Notes: generated by a model not told the origin, from the sequence alone. Counted from the stretch's first letter, positions 41,975 through 52,641 are shown. The stretch: 64,000 bases of DNA from Rhodoferax sp. OV413 (GCA_945861785.1 CAMAWD010000017.1:1-64000); one strand, 5' to 3'. Numbers and translations are program-made.

Positions 41975-43312
41975 TCAGCCGGCCATCTCGCGCACCAGCA
42001 CCTCGCCGCGCAGCCCGCGCTGCGATGCCTCGGTGATGCGCACATCGACCATCTGCCCCACCAGACGTGCCGGGCCGGCAAAAACAACGGCCCGGTTGCA
42101 CTCCGCGCGGCCGAACAACTCGTCCGCATTTTTGCGCGCCGCGCCCTCGACCAGCACGCGCTGCACCGTGCCCAGCCGGCTGGCGCTGAGCGCCCGCACG
42201 TTCGCGTCGATCGCCGCCTGCAGCCGCTGCAGCCGCTCCAGCTTGACGGCGTGCGGCGTGTCATCGTGCAGCGCCGCTGCCGGCGTTCCGGGCCGCGGGC
42301 TGAAGATGAAACTGAAAGAGCTGTCGTAACCCACGTCGCCGATCAGCTTCATCATGCGCTCGAAGTCGTCCGCGGTCTCCCCTGGGAACCCGACGATGAA
42401 GTCGCTGGAGAGCGCAAGGTCGGGCCGGATGGCGCGCAGCTTGCGCACAGTCGACTTGTATTCCATGGCGGTGTAGCCACGTTTCATCGCCATCAGGATG
42501 CGGTCCGAGCCATGCTGCACCGGCAGATGCAGGTGGTTGACCAGCTTGGAGACCTTGCCATACACGGCAATCAGGGCCGGCGTGAATTCATTCGGATGGC
42601 TGGTGGTGTAACGGATGCGCCCGATGCCGGGAATGTCGGCCACATACTCGATCAGGGTGGCGAGGTCGGCCAGCTCCGTGGTGTCGCCCATCGGCGCGCG
42701 GTAGGCATTGACGTTCTGCCCCAGCAGGGTCACCTCGCGCACACCCTGGTCGGCCAGGCCGGCGATTTCAACCAGCACATCGTCGAACGGCCGCGACACC
42801 TCTTCGCCCCGGGTATACGGCACCACACAATAACTGCAGTATTTGGAGCATCCCTCCATGATGCTGACAAACGCGGTCGCACCCTCGACACGCGCTGGCG
42901 GCAGGTGGTCGAACTTCTCGATCTCGGGGAAACTGATGTCGACCTGCGGGCGGCCCTGCAGTTGGCGCTGGCGCAACAACTCAGGCAGGCGGTGCAGCGT
43001 TTGCGGCCCGAACACCACGTCCACATACGGCGCGCGGTCGATGATCGCCGCACCTTCCTGGCTCGCCACACAGCCCCCCACACCAATTTGCACGCCACGC
43101 TTCTTGAGGTGCTTGATGCGGCCAAGATCGGAGAACACTTTTTCCTGCGCCTTCTCGCGCACCGAGCAGGTATTGAACAGGATCAGGTCGGCCTGCTGCA
43201 GGTCCTGCGTCGGCTCGTAACCCTCGGCGGCGCGCAACACGTCGACCATCTTGTCCGAGTCGTATTCGTTCATCTGGCAACCGAAGGTCTTGATGAATAC
43301 TTTCTTGCTCAT
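41975..43312 (-). CDS. miaB: tRNA-2-methylthio-N6-dimethylallyladenosine synthase MiaB
   Basis: MiaB is a radical-SAM methylthiotransferase that converts i6A37 to ms2i6A37 in tRNAs reading UNN codons. The 445 residues have the N-terminal UPF0004 domain ([15 protein letters not shown], with three ligand Cys in that domain). The radical-SAM cluster is [33 protein letters not shown] follows, and a C-terminal TRAM domain closes the protein. Length and order are normal for the family. Confidence 0.97.
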   Translation of the reverse strand: MSKKVFIKTFGCQMNEYDSDKMVDVLRAAEGYEPTQDLQQADLILFNTCSVREKAQEKVFSDLGRIKHLKKRGVQIGVGGCVASQEGAAIIDRAPYVDVVFGPQTLHRLPELLRQRQLQGRPQVDISFPEIEKFDHLPPARVEGATAFVSIMEGCSKYCSYCVVPYTRGEEVSRPFDDVLVEIAGLADQGVREVTLLGQNVNAYRAPMGDTTELADLATLIEYVADIPGIGRIRYTTSHPNEFTPALIAVYGKVSKLVNHLHLPVQHGSDRILMAMKRGYTAMEYKSTVRKLRAIRPDLALSSDFIVGFPGETADDFERMMKLIGDVGYDSSFSFIFSPRPGTPAAALHDDTPHAVKLERLQRLQAAIDANVRALSASRLGTVQRVLVEGAARKNADELFGRAECNRAVVFAGPARLVGQMVDVRITEASQRGLRGEVLVREMAG

Positions 43313-43408
43313 GGGGAACTGCGCTTTCTTGGGGGCTGTCGGGTTGGCGGTGTGGCGGATCAGCGCCGGGGCAATGGCTCGGGGCCCTGGCGGCCCGCTG
43401 TAACCGGA

Positions 43409-43864
43409 CTACTGCTTGGGGAACTTTGGCAACTGGTGGAACGGCGTCTTGCCGTCATCGGTCTTGGGCTTGTCACCGATCGATCCGAAAGTGAAGTTGA
43501 CAACCGGCTCCATGCCGCTGCGTTTCTCGGCCACCTCGCGCTCCGTCAACAGCCAGACATCCTTGATCAGGCCCTGTGGCTCGCGCACGTAGTTGACGAT
43601 GTAGGTCTCACCCACGAGTGACCCGGACAACACCAGGGTGTTGGTCAGCCCGCGGATACGCACGCCAGGGGCGAGGCGCTCCGGGTTGCCATTGAGCAAC
43701 ACATCCGGAGGCCGGGTCACGGCCAGGGTGGCGCGTTTGGCGGCCAGGGGGAACTCGCGCACGCCCGGCGGCGGCGGCTGGGCGCCAGCATGGTCTGGCA
43801 GCGACAACCCGAGCAGCACCAGCACCAGGGCGAAAAATGACGGCGTGTGTGTACAGCGGTTCAT
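43409..43864 (-). CDS. Exported protein of unknown function
   Basis: This 151-residue protein begins with a Sec signal peptide (hydrophobic core FFALVLVLLGLSLP, likely cleavage after AGA near residue 32). A mature domain with predicted beta strands follows (LAVTRPPDVLLNGNPERLAP, TNTLVLSGSLVGETYIVNY). An ATG at 43873 would add three residues. The sequence is recognisable as a conserved Comamonadaceae periplasmic protein upstream of miaB, but no function is known. The 96-nt gap to miaB shows nothing notable. Confidence 0.75.
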   Translation of the reverse strand: MNRCTHTPSFFALVLVLLGLSLPDHAGAQPPPPGVREFPLAAKRATLAVTRPPDVLLNGNPERLAPGVRIRGLTNTLVLSGSLVGETYIVNYVREPQGLIKDVWLLTEREVAEKRSGMEPVVNFTFGSIGDKPKTDDGKTPFHQLPKFPKQ

Positions 43865-43999
43865 GGTGTTCATCCAGAGGCTGTTGATGGAATATGGCCC
43901 CAAGGCCGGTGCGTGGAGTGTAACTTCCGGCACCACTGGCAGGATACCGCAAGCTCACCTACCATCGACCAGACATTGCGATTCACACGGAGGCACGCC

Positions 44000-44575
44000 A
44001 TGCCACTCACGCGACGACAGACCCTCTTGGCCGGCCTTGCGCCCTGGCAGACCGTGCCGGCGCGCTCGGCCGACACCGGTGTCGCGGCGCTGCTTCGTGC
44101 CGGTGGCGCCGTCGCCGCATTCCGCCATGCCCTTGCCCCCGGGACCTTCGACCCGCCGGGTTTCGCACTGGGCATCTGCGCCACACAGCGCAATCTCAGC
44201 GACGAAGGCCGTGCACAGGCGCGTGCCATCGGCGCATGGTTCACCGCGCAGGGATTGCGGCCGTCGCGCGTGCGGTCCAGCCCCTGGTGCCGGTGCATCG
44301 ATACCGCAACTCTGGCCTTCGGGTCGGCCCAGCCCTGGCCCGCGCTCGGATCGCCCGCAGGCCAAAGTGCCGGGACGCACGCAGCCCACCTGAAGGAGTT
44401 GCGGCAAGCACTCGCTGGCGCCGCCCGCCAGCGCGGCAGCTTTGAAGTCTGGGTCACGCACATGTTCGTGATAGCGGACCTGACCGGCCAGAACACCGAC
44501 TCGGGAGACGGTCTGTTGCTGGCGCCTGGAGACGGGGGCCGGGTGAAGATTCTGGCGCAGTTGGAGTTGCGCTGA
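44000..44575 (+). CDS. Histidine phosphatase-like exported protein
   Basis: The 191-residue protein has an N-terminal twin-arginine-like signal (LTRRQTLLAGLAPW) and a histidine phosphatase core. The usual RHG is RHA here (AAFRHALAPGTFDPPGF); GRAQARAIGAWF, VRSSPWCRCIDTATLAFG and the distal His segment VWVTHMFVIADL complete the pattern. A periplasmic phosphohydrolase is likely, but the substrate is unknown. AGGCAC upstream is a weak ribosome-binding site. Confidence 0.8.
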   Translation: MPLTRRQTLLAGLAPWQTVPARSADTGVAALLRAGGAVAAFRHALAPGTFDPPGFALGICATQRNLSDEGRAQARAIGAWFTAQGLRPSRVRSSPWCRCIDTATLAFGSAQPWPALGSPAGQSAGTHAAHLKELRQALAGAARQRGSFEVWVTHMFVIADLTGQNTDSGDGLLLAPGDGGRVKILAQLELR

Positions 44576-44623
44576 GTACCCGGTTGCCCAGTACCGGCAC
44601 TCGGTTACGATGTCTCCGACCCA

Positions 44624-44980
44624 ATGCCCTCACGCCGCACCATGCAAGCACCGGCTTCACCCCCGCCCGCCCTGGACCACCGAACCTGCGGCGCCTGCGG
44701 CGCCAGCGTGCACCGCGCCGATGTCCACAAGAACCGCTACGGCCAGTACATCTGCAACAACTGCCGCGCCGACGGCGTGCGCGCGGTCGGTCGCCAGCGC
44801 TTGCGCCACATGCTCAAACGTATGCCGACCGGCTTGTTTGCGTTCATCGTGGTGGTGCTGGTGCTGGTGCTCGTTCCCCTGGCATTTTTCCTGCTGGCGC
44901 AGTTGCACACCTATTCGAACACCGGCATGGTGGGCGACCTCAAGGCCATGGTGCGCTCCATCAACCAGATGGCGCGCTGA
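44624..44980 (+). CDS. Small zinc-ribbon membrane protein of unknown function
   Basis: The product has 118 residues, or 112 if the ATG at 44642 is used. It contains a zinc-ribbon-like pair CGACGASVHRADVH and YICNNCRADG, a basic segment, and one transmembrane helix (about residues 68-94, GLFAFIVVVLVLVLVPLAFF). The tail is short. TACGAT at 44606-44611 could act as a -10. It converges on the response-regulator gene and the two reading frames overlap by 20 nt, unusual in this window and possibly a by-product of the truncation of that gene. Confidence 0.65.
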   Translation: MPSRRTMQAPASPPPALDHRTCGACGASVHRADVHKNRYGQYICNNCRADGVRAVGRQRLRHMLKRMPTGLFAFIVVVLVLVLVPLAFFLLAQLHTYSNTGMVGDLKAMVRSINQMAR

Positions 44981-45608
44981 AACGCGCCGGGTGGTGCCGC
45001 AAGGTCGCGGCCTCCAGCAGCAGTTCCTGGTCTGCCACCGAAAGCCCCATGCCACGCGCAATCAGCTCCGAATAGTGGGCCATGCGCAGGATGTGGCCAC
45101 CGGTCTCCGGATCCCGGTATTCGGCCGCCCTGGAGAGCCGCACGACGGTCTCGCGCTCGCGCTGCACCACTGCCAGCGTCGCCTTGCGCACCTCCTCGGC
45201 CAGCCAGCCGGCCCGGTCGGCGAGCTGGCGCCGAATGTCACCCAGAGCCAGCATGTTGCTGCTGCGCGCCAGAAATTCCACCGTGTCCACGGGTTTGGTC
45301 AGAAAATCGGTGGCGCCGGCACCGAGCGCGCGGTAACGCACATGTTTCTGTTCATTGGCCGTGACCATGAGGATCGGCACGCCCTCCCGGCCGGGGGTGG
45401 CCCGCAGCGCCTGGATGAAGGCAATACCGTCCAGGCCGGGCATCATGTAATCGACGATCACCAGGTCGGGTTCTTGGCTCTGGGCCCAGGCAAGGGCCGC
45501 AACCGGCTCGGGAAAGCTCCTGGACTCGCATTCGGGCAGCTTGCGCACCAGTGCCTCGAACAGGACCAGGTTGATTTCGTTGTCGTCAACAATCAGAACC
45601 TTGTGCAT
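44961..45608 (-). CDS. Response regulator with truncated HD-GYP domain
   Basis: The 215 residues comprise a normal receiver domain (VLIVDDNEINLVLFEALV, phospho-acceptor Asp53 in VIVDYMMPG, LTKPVD) and a linker helix. After that comes only the first part of an HD-GYP domain (SRAAEYRDPETGGHILRMA, then MGLSVADQELLLEAA). In complete RpfG-type proteins this is followed by the HD pair, HHE and GYP motifs; here the frame instead reads 15 unrelated residues and stops. The catalytic metal site for cyclic-di-GMP hydrolysis is therefore missing. It is co-linear with the upstream kinase gene (9-nt gap). Confidence 0.85.
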   Translation of the reverse strand: MHKVLIVDDNEINLVLFEALVRKLPECESRSFPEPVAALAWAQSQEPDLVIVDYMMPGLDGIAFIQALRATPGREGVPILMVTANEQKHVRYRALGAGATDFLTKPVDTVEFLARSSNMLALGDIRRQLADRAGWLAEEVRKATLAVVQRERETVVRLSRAAEYRDPETGGHILRMAHYSELIARGMGLSVADQELLLEAATLRHHPARFSAPSG

Positions 45609-45617
45609 GGTCTGGCC

Positions 45618-48600
45618 TCACGCGGGGATTCGCCGCAAAGCGTCGATCACATGATCGACTTCGTTTGCCAACAACCCCAGTGTCAGGGCGGCTTGCGGCA
45701 GGTTGCCATCCTCGGCGAGTGATTCCAGGCGCTGGGCCAGTTGCACCGCCGGCCGCGCACCGAACATCGACAGTGTGCCCTTGAGCGCGTGGGCAACGTA
45801 CAGCAGTGGTTGCGGGTCGGATTGCTGCAGCGCCAGTTGCATCTTGTGCAAATCCTTTGGCCATTGCACCGTGAAGGCGGCGGAGATGATTTCCACCACC
45901 TCCTGGTCGGCGGCCCGGAGTGCCAGGTGGTAGTCGAAATGCACAGCCACCACCACCGGCGCTGCGGGGGCCTTGCGCTGACCCGGATGGTTCAAGGCGG
46001 CATCGGCACCAGGCACATCGCGCTGCAACATCTGGCGCAGTGCCGCAGGCTCGAACGGCTTGGAAATATAGTCGTCCATACCGGCCTCGATGCAGCGATC
46101 GCGGTCGCTTTGCATCGCGTTCGCGGTCATGGCGATGATGGGGGTTCGGGGCGCGGACTCCAGCGCACGCCAGCGCCGCGTTGCCTCCAGCCCGTCCATC
46201 ACCGGCATCATCATGTCCATCAGCACCACGTCGAAACGTTTCGCTTGCAGGCGCTCCAGGGCCAGTGCCCCGTTTTCAGCCAGCGTCACGCGGTGGCCCC
46301 AGCGTCGAAGCAAAGCGGTGGCAAGCATCTGGTTCACGGCCTGGTCTTCCACCAGCAGCACGTCCAGGCTGTTGCGTTGGTCCGCCACCAGGTGCCGCGT
46401 AACCAGTGGTGCATTGGCTGCCATCGGCACCTGGCGCACACGCCGGAGCACAGACAGCAGTTCTTCGCGGGTGAAGGGCTTGGTCAGGTAGGCTGCAAAA
46501 CCCACATCCCGCGAGCGCCGGGCGTCGCCCTTGATGCCGGCCGACGACAACATCACCAGCGCCATATCGGCGCAGCCTGGAATGTCGCGCAGGGCCTGGG
46601 CTGTGGCAAGTCCGTCCAGCCCGGGCATCTGGCCATCCAGCAGAACCAGCTCGCAGGGAACGGTGCCTTCGCCCGCATGCCTGCGCAGCCAGTCGAGGGC
46701 AGCCGCGCCGGACGCACAGGCCACCGGCGCCATTCCCACACTCTGCAACATCCGCACCAGGATTTCCCGGTTGACGGTGTTGTCGTCCACAACCAGCGCC
46801 CGCAGGCCGGCCAGCGGCGCCGCATCAGCCGGTGCCTCGGCTGGCCCCGGGTCTGGCTCGAGCGGAATCACCAGCCCAAAGCGGCTTCCCTGGCCCGGCG
46901 CACTGGTGACGTCGATGCTGCCATCCAGCGCTTGCGCCAGACGCTTGCAGATGGTCAGGCCCAGACCGGTGCCGCCGAACTTGCGGGTGATCGAGTTGTC
47001 CTCCTGCCGGAACGGGTCGAAGATCGACAGCAGATGCTCCGCGGCAATGCCCACACCGGTGTCGCGGACCTCGAACCGGACCCGATTGCCCCCAAGCGCC
47101 GTGGACACCCGTGACACCGACAGCACCACCTCGCCCTGGTGGGTGAACTTGATCGCATTGCCCAGCAGGTTCACCAGGATCTGGCGCAACCGACCGGGGT
47201 CGCCGAGCACCGCCAGCGGCAGTTCCGGGTCGATGTCACAGGCCAGCTCCAGGCCCTTGCCATGGGCCCGCACGGCAAGGGCCTTGAGGGTGTCGGCGAT
47301 GGTGCGACCCAGGTTGAATGGAATGTGTTCGATCAGCAGCTCGCCGGCCTCGATCTTGGAGAAATCCAGGATGTCGTTGATCACCGTGAGCAGGCTTTCC
47401 GACGAAGATTTCACGATGTCGAGGTAGCCGCGTTGCTCGTCGCTCAGCTGGGTGTCAAGCGCCAGGCTGGTCATGCCGATCACGCCGTTCATGGGGGTGC
47501 GTATCTCGTGGCTCATGTTGGCCAGAAAGTCCGACTTGGCGCGGTTTGCGGCTTCCGCCTCGTCCTTGGCCCGGCGCAATTCCTCAGACGCAAGCCTGGC
47601 TTCGCTGATGTCGGCCAGATAACCATTCCACAAGATGGCGCCATCGGGCAGGCGGCGGGGCTGCGACTCCGAGTGCACCCACTTGATGGCGCGGCTGGTC
47701 TTGTGCAGGAGCCGGAAATCCAGTGCCCAGGGCTTGTTGTGCAATACCGACATGCCAATGACTTCGTTCAATGCCGCTACGTCATCCCGGTGAATGAGGT
47801 TCAGGACGGCGTTGACATCGGCCATGGCCTCTTGCTGGGTGACGCCGCAGATACGTTCGACCGCCGGGCTGCAGAATGAAACCGACTCGGCCCCATCGGC
47901 GCCGCGCCGAAAAGTGAACATGGCCATCGGGCTGTTCTGCGTGACCTCGCTCAGCAGCGCGACAGTTTCCTTGAGCTCGGTCACGTCCTGCCAGATACCG
48001 GTAAAGACAACCCCACCCACAGGCGACAGGTCTGGCTCCGGGCTGATCTGGCTGCGGATCCAGCGCAGCTTGCCGTCCGGCAGGATGATGCGGTAGTCGT
48101 GGCTCCAGGGGCCGCGCCGGGCAGCGGCGTCAAGCACGCCCTGCTCGCAGCGCGCACGGTCCTCGGGCACGATCTGCTGCTCCGACAGCGCACCGTTGGT
48201 GATCAAGGCCTGCGGCTCCATGCCACGGATTTCAAGCAGGCGCTCGCTGACGAAGGTGAAGCGGGTCTGGCCATCGCGCACCTCGCAACGGTAGACAACG
48301 CCGGGCACGGCATTGGTGATATGGCGCACCAAGGCCTCGGAGGCCTTGATCTCGGCCTCCATCTGCTTGCGCGCCGTGATGTCAGTGCCAATCCATATGT
48401 ACTGGGTCAACACGCCGGCGTGGTCCCGCAGCGGGACGATGGTGGCGTCCACCCAGTAGAGACCGCCGTTGCGGTGGCGGTTGCAGCTTTCGCCGTTCCA
48501 GACCCTGCCTGCGGCAATGGTCTGCCACACATCGGCGTGGAAGGCTGGCGGATGAAAACCGGAGTTGACGATCCGGTGGGTGGCGCCGATCAACTGCGCC

Positions 48601-49964
48601 ATGGCAAAACCGCTGATGGCGCAGAACCGGTTGTTGACGTAGGTGATGGCGCCACGCAGGTCGGTGATGCTGACAATGGCGTGCTGGTCCAGGGCGAACT
48701 TCTGGTTGTCCAGGGCCTGGCGGCCGAATTCGCGTTCGCGCATCAGCAACGCCACGACGCCGGTCAGCGCATCCAGGTCGTCGGCAGGCAGTTCGCTGGC
48801 GGCCTGGTCTGGCCCGGGCGACAGGGTGTTGAGTATCTGGCGCAGCGACTCCAACGCGCGCTGGCGCAACTGCAGCTCCTGGTGCAATTGTTGGTCCATC
48901 AGGTGCTGCTCGGTGACATCGCGAAGCGCCAGGACATGGCTGGCGGCGTTGCCGGATTCAGCACCCAACGTTGACCAGGTGGTGTCGAAGATCACCTTCT
49001 GCCCATCGGCCGTGGTGGTCTCGATGCGCCGGGCCTGCCAGTCAAGGGCCTGCGCAGCGTCGTGGAAGGCACCGGGCAGCAACGTGCGAATGTGCTGGCC
49101 AACAATCTGCCCGGCATGCATCGCCAACATCCGCGCCGCCGCCGGGTTGCAATAGATGACGCGGTCACCGCCATCGGTGGAAAGCACGCCGTCGCCGATG
49201 GCATTCAATGTGACGGACGCTCGCTGCCGCTGCGCCACCAGCCGGCCCGTGGCGCGCTGCAGAATGTCAAAGGTATGGCGGATCTCGATTGGCGCATCGG
49301 CGTCGAGCAGGTCATTGATGGCCACCGCGCCAGAGAGGATCTCGGCTTCGCGCGCGCGCACGCGGTCGAAATTTCTGAGCCAGCGCACCAGCGGAAAGCG
49401 GATCAGCAGCAACCCGCCCAACAGTGCAGAAATTGCCAGCGCCAACGAGAACAGGGCCATTCTCCAGAGCTCGCTGGCGACTTGCTCGGCCGAAAAATGC
49501 AGGCGGAACACGCCGTAGTCCGTGCCGCCGACCGCAATGTTGTGGTTCAGGTCGATCAGCTGTTTTTGCACCTTGTCGCGCAACCAATCCGGTGGTGTCA
49601 GCGCGGGGCGGAAAGTGTTGTTGGCTGTGATGGCGCCACCGCGGGTGTCGATGAACTGCGCCTGGGAAAAGTGCGACCGGGCAACGGCGCGCGCCAGCGT
49701 CTTCTGGATGGTGTCGTAGTCGCCGATCACGGCACTGTCGGCCAAGCTGCTGGCCGCCAAGTTCACCACCATCGCGGCGTCCAACTGCTGATCGTCAATT
49801 TGATGCGTGAACTTGTACTGGTAGAACAGGCCCAGGCCGGTGCCCACAAACAGCAGCAGCGTGACGACGTACAGCGAAAAGACGCGGCCCGCCAGGGTGC
49901 TTGGCAGCCAACCCAGGGGCAGCCGCAGCAGCTTGCCCCACGCGCGCCGCAAACCAGCCACCAC
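45618..49964 (-). CDS. Hybrid sensor histidine kinase with PAS domains, two receivers and Hpt
   Basis: The 1448-residue protein has transmembrane helices at about 28-48 and 169-190 enclosing a periplasmic sensor region. A HAMP-like segment and about four PAS/PAC modules follow (e.g. [40 protein letters not shown]). HisKA has His819 ([18 protein letters not shown]); HATPase includes [10 protein letters not shown] and [12 protein letters not shown]. The two receivers have Asp1110 and Asp1250 and the C-terminal Hpt has His1392 ([14 protein letters not shown]). A phosphorelay to the neighbouring response regulator is likely. The start is GTG 49964 (or 49961), 6 nt after the binding-protein gene. 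Confidence 0.92.
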   Translation of the reverse strand: MVAGLRRAWGKLLRLPLGWLPSTLAGRVFSLYVVTLLLFVGTGLGLFYQYKFTHQIDDQQLDAAMVVNLAASSLADSAVIGDYDTIQKTLARAVARSHFSQAQFIDTRGGAITANNTFRPALTPPDWLRDKVQKQLIDLNHNIAVGGTDYGVFRLHFSAEQVASELWRMALFSLALAISALLGGLLLIRFPLVRWLRNFDRVRAREAEILSGAVAINDLLDADAPIEIRHTFDILQRATGRLVAQRQRASVTLNAIGDGVLSTDGGDRVIYCNPAAARMLAMHAGQIVGQHIRTLLPGAFHDAAQALDWQARRIETTTADGQKVIFDTTWSTLGAESGNAASHVLALRDVTEQHLMDQQLHQELQLRQRALESLRQILNTLSPGPDQAASELPADDLDALTGVVALLMREREFGRQALDNQKFALDQHAIVSITDLRGAITYVNNRFCAISGFAMAQLIGATHRIVNSGFHPPAFHADVWQTIAAGRVWNGESCNRHRNGGLYWVDATIVPLRDHAGVLTQYIWIGTDITARKQMEAEIKASEALVRHITNAVPGVVYRCEVRDGQTRFTFVSERLLEIRGMEPQALITNGALSEQQIVPEDRARCEQGVLDAAARRGPWSHDYRIILPDGKLRWIRSQISPEPDLSPVGGVVFTGIWQDVTELKETVALLSEVTQNSPMAMFTFRRGADGAESVSFCSPAVERICGVTQQEAMADVNAVLNLIHRDDVAALNEVIGMSVLHNKPWALDFRLLHKTSRAIKWVHSESQPRRLPDGAILWNGYLADISEARLASEELRRAKDEAEAANRAKSDFLANMSHEIRTPMNGVIGMTSLALDTQLSDEQRGYLDIVKSSSESLLTVINDILDFSKIEAGELLIEHIPFNLGRTIADTLKALAVRAHGKGLELACDIDPELPLAVLGDPGRLRQILVNLLGNAIKFTHQGEVVLSVSRVSTALGGNRVRFEVRDTGVGIAAEHLLSIFDPFRQEDNSITRKFGGTGLGLTICKRLAQALDGSIDVTSAPGQGSRFGLVIPLEPDPGPAEAPADAAPLAGLRALVVDDNTVNREILVRMLQSVGMAPVACASGAAALDWLRRHAGEGTVPCELVLLDGQMPGLDGLATAQALRDIPGCADMALVMLSSAGIKGDARRSRDVGFAAYLTKPFTREELLSVLRRVRQVPMAANAPLVTRHLVADQRNSLDVLLVEDQAVNQMLATALLRRWGHRVTLAENGALALERLQAKRFDVVLMDMMMPVMDGLEATRRWRALESAPRTPIIAMTANAMQSDRDRCIEAGMDDYISKPFEPAALRQMLQRDVPGADAALNHPGQRKAPAAPVVVAVHFDYHLALRAADQEVVEIISAAFTVQWPKDLHKMQLALQQSDPQPLLYVAHALKGTLSMFGARPAVQLAQRLESLAEDGNLPQAALTLGLLANEVDHVIDALRRIPA

Positions 49965-49970
49965 CTGCCC

Positions 49971-50828
49971 CTAGTGCAGCGCCGCAGGCGCCGACCGGAA
50001 GAAGCGGCGGTAGGCGGCGTAATCGGCGCCGCTCGCAGCAATGAAATACGCGTCGGCCAGCAGGCCCACCTCTTTCGACACCTGGCGCAGGATTTCGCGA
50101 CCGCGCGGGTCCTTGGCCATGTCGATGAAGGCGCTGGCCACGGCCCGCGCGTCTTTCTCCGGCACCTTGTCCGATACCATCAGGGCCAGTTCCTGGAACG
50201 GCTCGGAGCTCCACAACACCCGGAACTTCTTGCCCTCGCGCCGGGCGTAAGCGTCCACCAGCTGTGAATTGCCTCCGGCCGCCGCCACCTTGCCACTGAA
50301 CAGCTGGGCAAAGGCTGCATCCTGGTTGCCCGCGAACACCGGCCGGACCGTGATGTTCTGGGACATCAGGTAGGCATACGGCACCTTGTAGATAATGATC
50401 GCCTCCGGCCCTGCAAAGGCCACCTCCTGGCCATTGAGCTGCGCCAGACTGGTTACCGGCGAATCAGACGGCACCACGATCTGGCCTTGCAGCGCGGGCG
50501 TGTCGCGCCGGCCAAACACCTTCCAGCCGAGTTGCTCGCGCTGCGGGCTGAACAGGTGGTTGCTGAACACGAACTCCACCTCGTTGGCCAGCACAAAGCT
50601 GGTGGTGTCGGCCGAAGTCCGGCCGATCTTCAGGCTGAGGTTGACCGCGCTCTTTTCCGACACATAGGCAATGATGGGATTCCAGTAGGCCGCAGTGAGA
50701 CTGATGCTGTGCTGGTTGACCGGCGAGAACCGGTACACCGCTTGCTGGGCAGCGGCCTGGCCAACACCGGCTGCCAGCAACAGCCAAAGCGACCAGACGG
50801 CAAGAAAGCGCATTGGCGGGAGGTGCAT
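49971..50828 (-). CDS. PhnD/PtxB-like periplasmic substrate-binding protein
   Basis: The 285-residue protein has a Sec signal peptide (RFLAVWSLWLLLAAGVGQAAA, cleaved near residue 28 before QQAVYRF). A PhnD-type two-lobed binding fold follows, with SLTAAYWNPIIAYVSEKS, LNGQEVAFAGPEAI and AGGNSQLVDAYARREGKKF. No transporter genes are adjacent. It is instead the first gene of an operon with a hybrid kinase, suggesting it presents a phosphonate- or phosphate-like (or unrelated) ligand to the kinase's periplasmic domain. The true ligand is unknown. Confidence 0.85.
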   Translation of the reverse strand: MHLPPMRFLAVWSLWLLLAAGVGQAAAQQAVYRFSPVNQHSISLTAAYWNPIIAYVSEKSAVNLSLKIGRTSADTTSFVLANEVEFVFSNHLFSPQREQLGWKVFGRRDTPALQGQIVVPSDSPVTSLAQLNGQEVAFAGPEAIIIYKVPYAYLMSQNITVRPVFAGNQDAAFAQLFSGKVAAAGGNSQLVDAYARREGKKFRVLWSSEPFQELALMVSDKVPEKDARAVASAFIDMAKDPRGREILRQVSKEVGLLADAYFIAASGADYAAYRRFFRSAPAALH

Positions 50829-50845
50829 GGCTGGTACCTGTTGGC

Positions 50846-50874
50846 GATCTGACGGATCTGACGGATCTGACGGA
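50846..50874. repeat. Three tandem 9-bp units upstream of the binding-protein gene
   Basis: The 9-bp unit GATCTGACG is repeated about three times in tandem just upstream of the binding-protein start. It is non-coding. A second pair of 9-bp repeats lies about 70 nt away at 50944-50966. Slippage here could vary spacing in the binding-protein leader. Confidence 0.7.
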
Positions 50875-50943
50875 CGCAGTCGCCCCATCCTAAACCATCT
50901 ACCTGTCGGCGAACTTACAAGACATCGTCCGGTGAAGATAAAG

Positions 50944-50966
50944 GTCAAGCTCGTCAAGCTCGTCAG
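50944..50966. repeat. Tandem 9-bp repeat at the alpha-amylase stop
   Basis: GTCAAGCTC occurs twice in tandem at 50944-50961, followed by the partial copy GTCAG reaching the last codons of the alpha-amylase gene. Its 9-bp period matches the nearby GATCTGACG repeat. Confidence 0.6.
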
Positions 50967-52495
50967 ACTGTCACACTGAAAATGTGCGCCCGATTCCCGT
51001 CCAGCCGCAGGTACAAGCCGTTTGCCGCGAGATCGTCGCGCCCGCGCCGATAGGCCTGGCCATCGAGGCGGTCGATCAGGTCGACGTGCGGGCCCGGCGC
51101 CAGGTCATGCGCGATCCACACCCGGCCTTGCGCCTGGTGGCTGCCGAGGTTCACGACAACCAGGCGATAGGCATCCCGGTGCTGCCAGCGCCAGCAGAGC
51201 AACGCGCCGTGGGAGGCGTCCGAGTTTGGCGTGACGTCCAGCAGCTTCCATTGCCCTTCGTGAAACACCGCATCGTCAACCAGGCCCAGCAACTGCGCGT
51301 ACTGCGCAACCAGCGCTGTATCGGCAGCCTCCACCCGTGCCGCGTTGAGCGGCATCGGCAGGTGCACCGACAGGCCTTCGAATTGCCCTTGGTGGAAAAA
51401 CCGCAGGCCCGGCAAGGTGGCGATCAACACCATCAGCGCCGTCTGGCGCTCGCGCCCGTAGGCCGTCACGCTGCGTTCCTCGTCGTGGTTCTCGAGAAAA
51501 CGCGCCATCCGGCACTGGCGCTCGGCATCGTCCCTGAGCAGCGCAAGCACGCCGGCGGCATCACCCTTCAGGCGGTCGCAGAGCAGCTTGTCGTAGGTGA
51601 AACCGAAGCCGAGCGACTGCAAGTCAGCCTCCATGCCCCAATAGACTTCCGCCAGCCACAGAAAATCCGGTTGCAGCGCCGCCACTGCGGTGGTCCAGAA
51701 CTCGCCTTCGGGCGCGCTGCGCCCGCGCAGCAATGGCGCCCAGGTGCGGGCGAAAACCCCGTTGAGCACCAGCATCGACATGTCACAACGCACACCGTCT
51801 GCGTGGCGGCCGATCTCTTGCAGCACGGCGAGCATTGCCGCGCGGGTGGCCGGGTTGAAATAGTCGAGCTGCGCCGTATCGGCCCATGGCGCAAAGTACG
51901 GGTCGCGGCCGCGCGCCACAAAATAGGGCGGCCTGCCCGCGGGCTCGATCAGCAGAAAGGCTGCGGGGTCGCGGTGGAAGTCCGCCTCGCTGCCCTGCAT
52001 GAAGTACTCCGGATGGGTGGTGATCCACGGGTGGTCGGGGCCGGTGTGGTTGGGTACAAAATCCACCATCAGGCGGATGCCGCGCGCGTGCAACCTGGCC
52101 CGCACCAGATCGAGATCGGACCACGCGCCGATGCGCGGGTCGGGCGCATAGTCCTCGATCGAAAACGGCGAGCCGACGACAGACTCCACGGTCCAGCCCG
52201 GCAAGGCATGGTCAAAACGCGCGAATGCCGCAGGGTCGGTGCGGAACATGCGACGCCCGGCAATGCTGCGTTTCCAGATGCCCAGCAGGTAGACGCAGTC
52301 AAAGCCCAGCCGCGCCAGCCGGTCCCATTCGGCATCGGGCACATCGGCCAGCCGGACCGTACGCCCCGCTGCGGCCGACAACGCGTCCAGCCAAGGCCAG
52401 GTGTTGATCTGGTAGAGGTGGGGATGCGCGCGCCGCGGTTGCAGGGCCGTGGCAGGGCCCGATGCTGGCCCGGAGGTTCTGGGTGCTTGTGCCAT
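50963..52495 (-). CDS. GH13 alpha-amylase-family enzyme
   Basis: The 510-residue protein has a (beta/alpha)8 GH13 barrel. Region I is VDFVPNHTG; region II GVRCDMSML has the nucleophile Asp238; region III WLAEVYWG has the acid/base Glu283; region IV FLENHDEERS has the third acid Asp338. No signal peptide is seen, so it acts in the cytoplasm. The family covers amylases, trehalose synthases, sucrose phosphorylases and related enzymes, so specificity is open. The ATG at 52495 has GGAG upstream. It diverges from the GH63-type gene at 52803. Confidence 0.88.
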   Translation of the reverse strand: MAQAPRTSGPASGPATALQPRRAHPHLYQINTWPWLDALSAAAGRTVRLADVPDAEWDRLARLGFDCVYLLGIWKRSIAGRRMFRTDPAAFARFDHALPGWTVESVVGSPFSIEDYAPDPRIGAWSDLDLVRARLHARGIRLMVDFVPNHTGPDHPWITTHPEYFMQGSEADFHRDPAAFLLIEPAGRPPYFVARGRDPYFAPWADTAQLDYFNPATRAAMLAVLQEIGRHADGVRCDMSMLVLNGVFARTWAPLLRGRSAPEGEFWTTAVAALQPDFLWLAEVYWGMEADLQSLGFGFTYDKLLCDRLKGDAAGVLALLRDDAERQCRMARFLENHDEERSVTAYGRERQTALMVLIATLPGLRFFHQGQFEGLSVHLPMPLNAARVEAADTALVAQYAQLLGLVDDAVFHEGQWKLLDVTPNSDASHGALLCWRWQHRDAYRLVVVNLGSHQAQGRVWIAHDLAPGPHVDLIDRLDGQAYRRGRDDLAANGLYLRLDGNRAHIFSVTV

Positions 52496-52623
52496 GGTGC
52501 TCCGTCTTGCTGGCTCCACCGTGCCGCGATGTGCTCCGGCGGGGTGCGCCTGCGGTTGGTGTCGGTAGCCATTGTGCGCGCACCCACCGCGCGGTGGCGG
52601 GCAATTGCTTTTGGTGAATCAGA

Positions 52624-52641
52624 TTACAAATGCGTTTGCAA
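52624..52641. promoter_or_regulatory. LacI-family-type operator candidate between divergent glycosidase genes
   Basis: TTACAAATGCGTTTGCAA is an 18-bp inverted repeat, 14 of 18 positions symmetric, with a central GC. It resembles LacI/GalR-family operators such as TTGCAAACGTTTGCAA. It lies in the 307-nt divergent region between the alpha-amylase and GH63-type genes, 162 nt before the latter's ATG. No regulator gene of that family is in the window. The rest of the gap shows no convincing -35/-10 pair; GGGAG at 52790-52794 is the GH63 ribosome-binding site. Confidence 0.5.
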
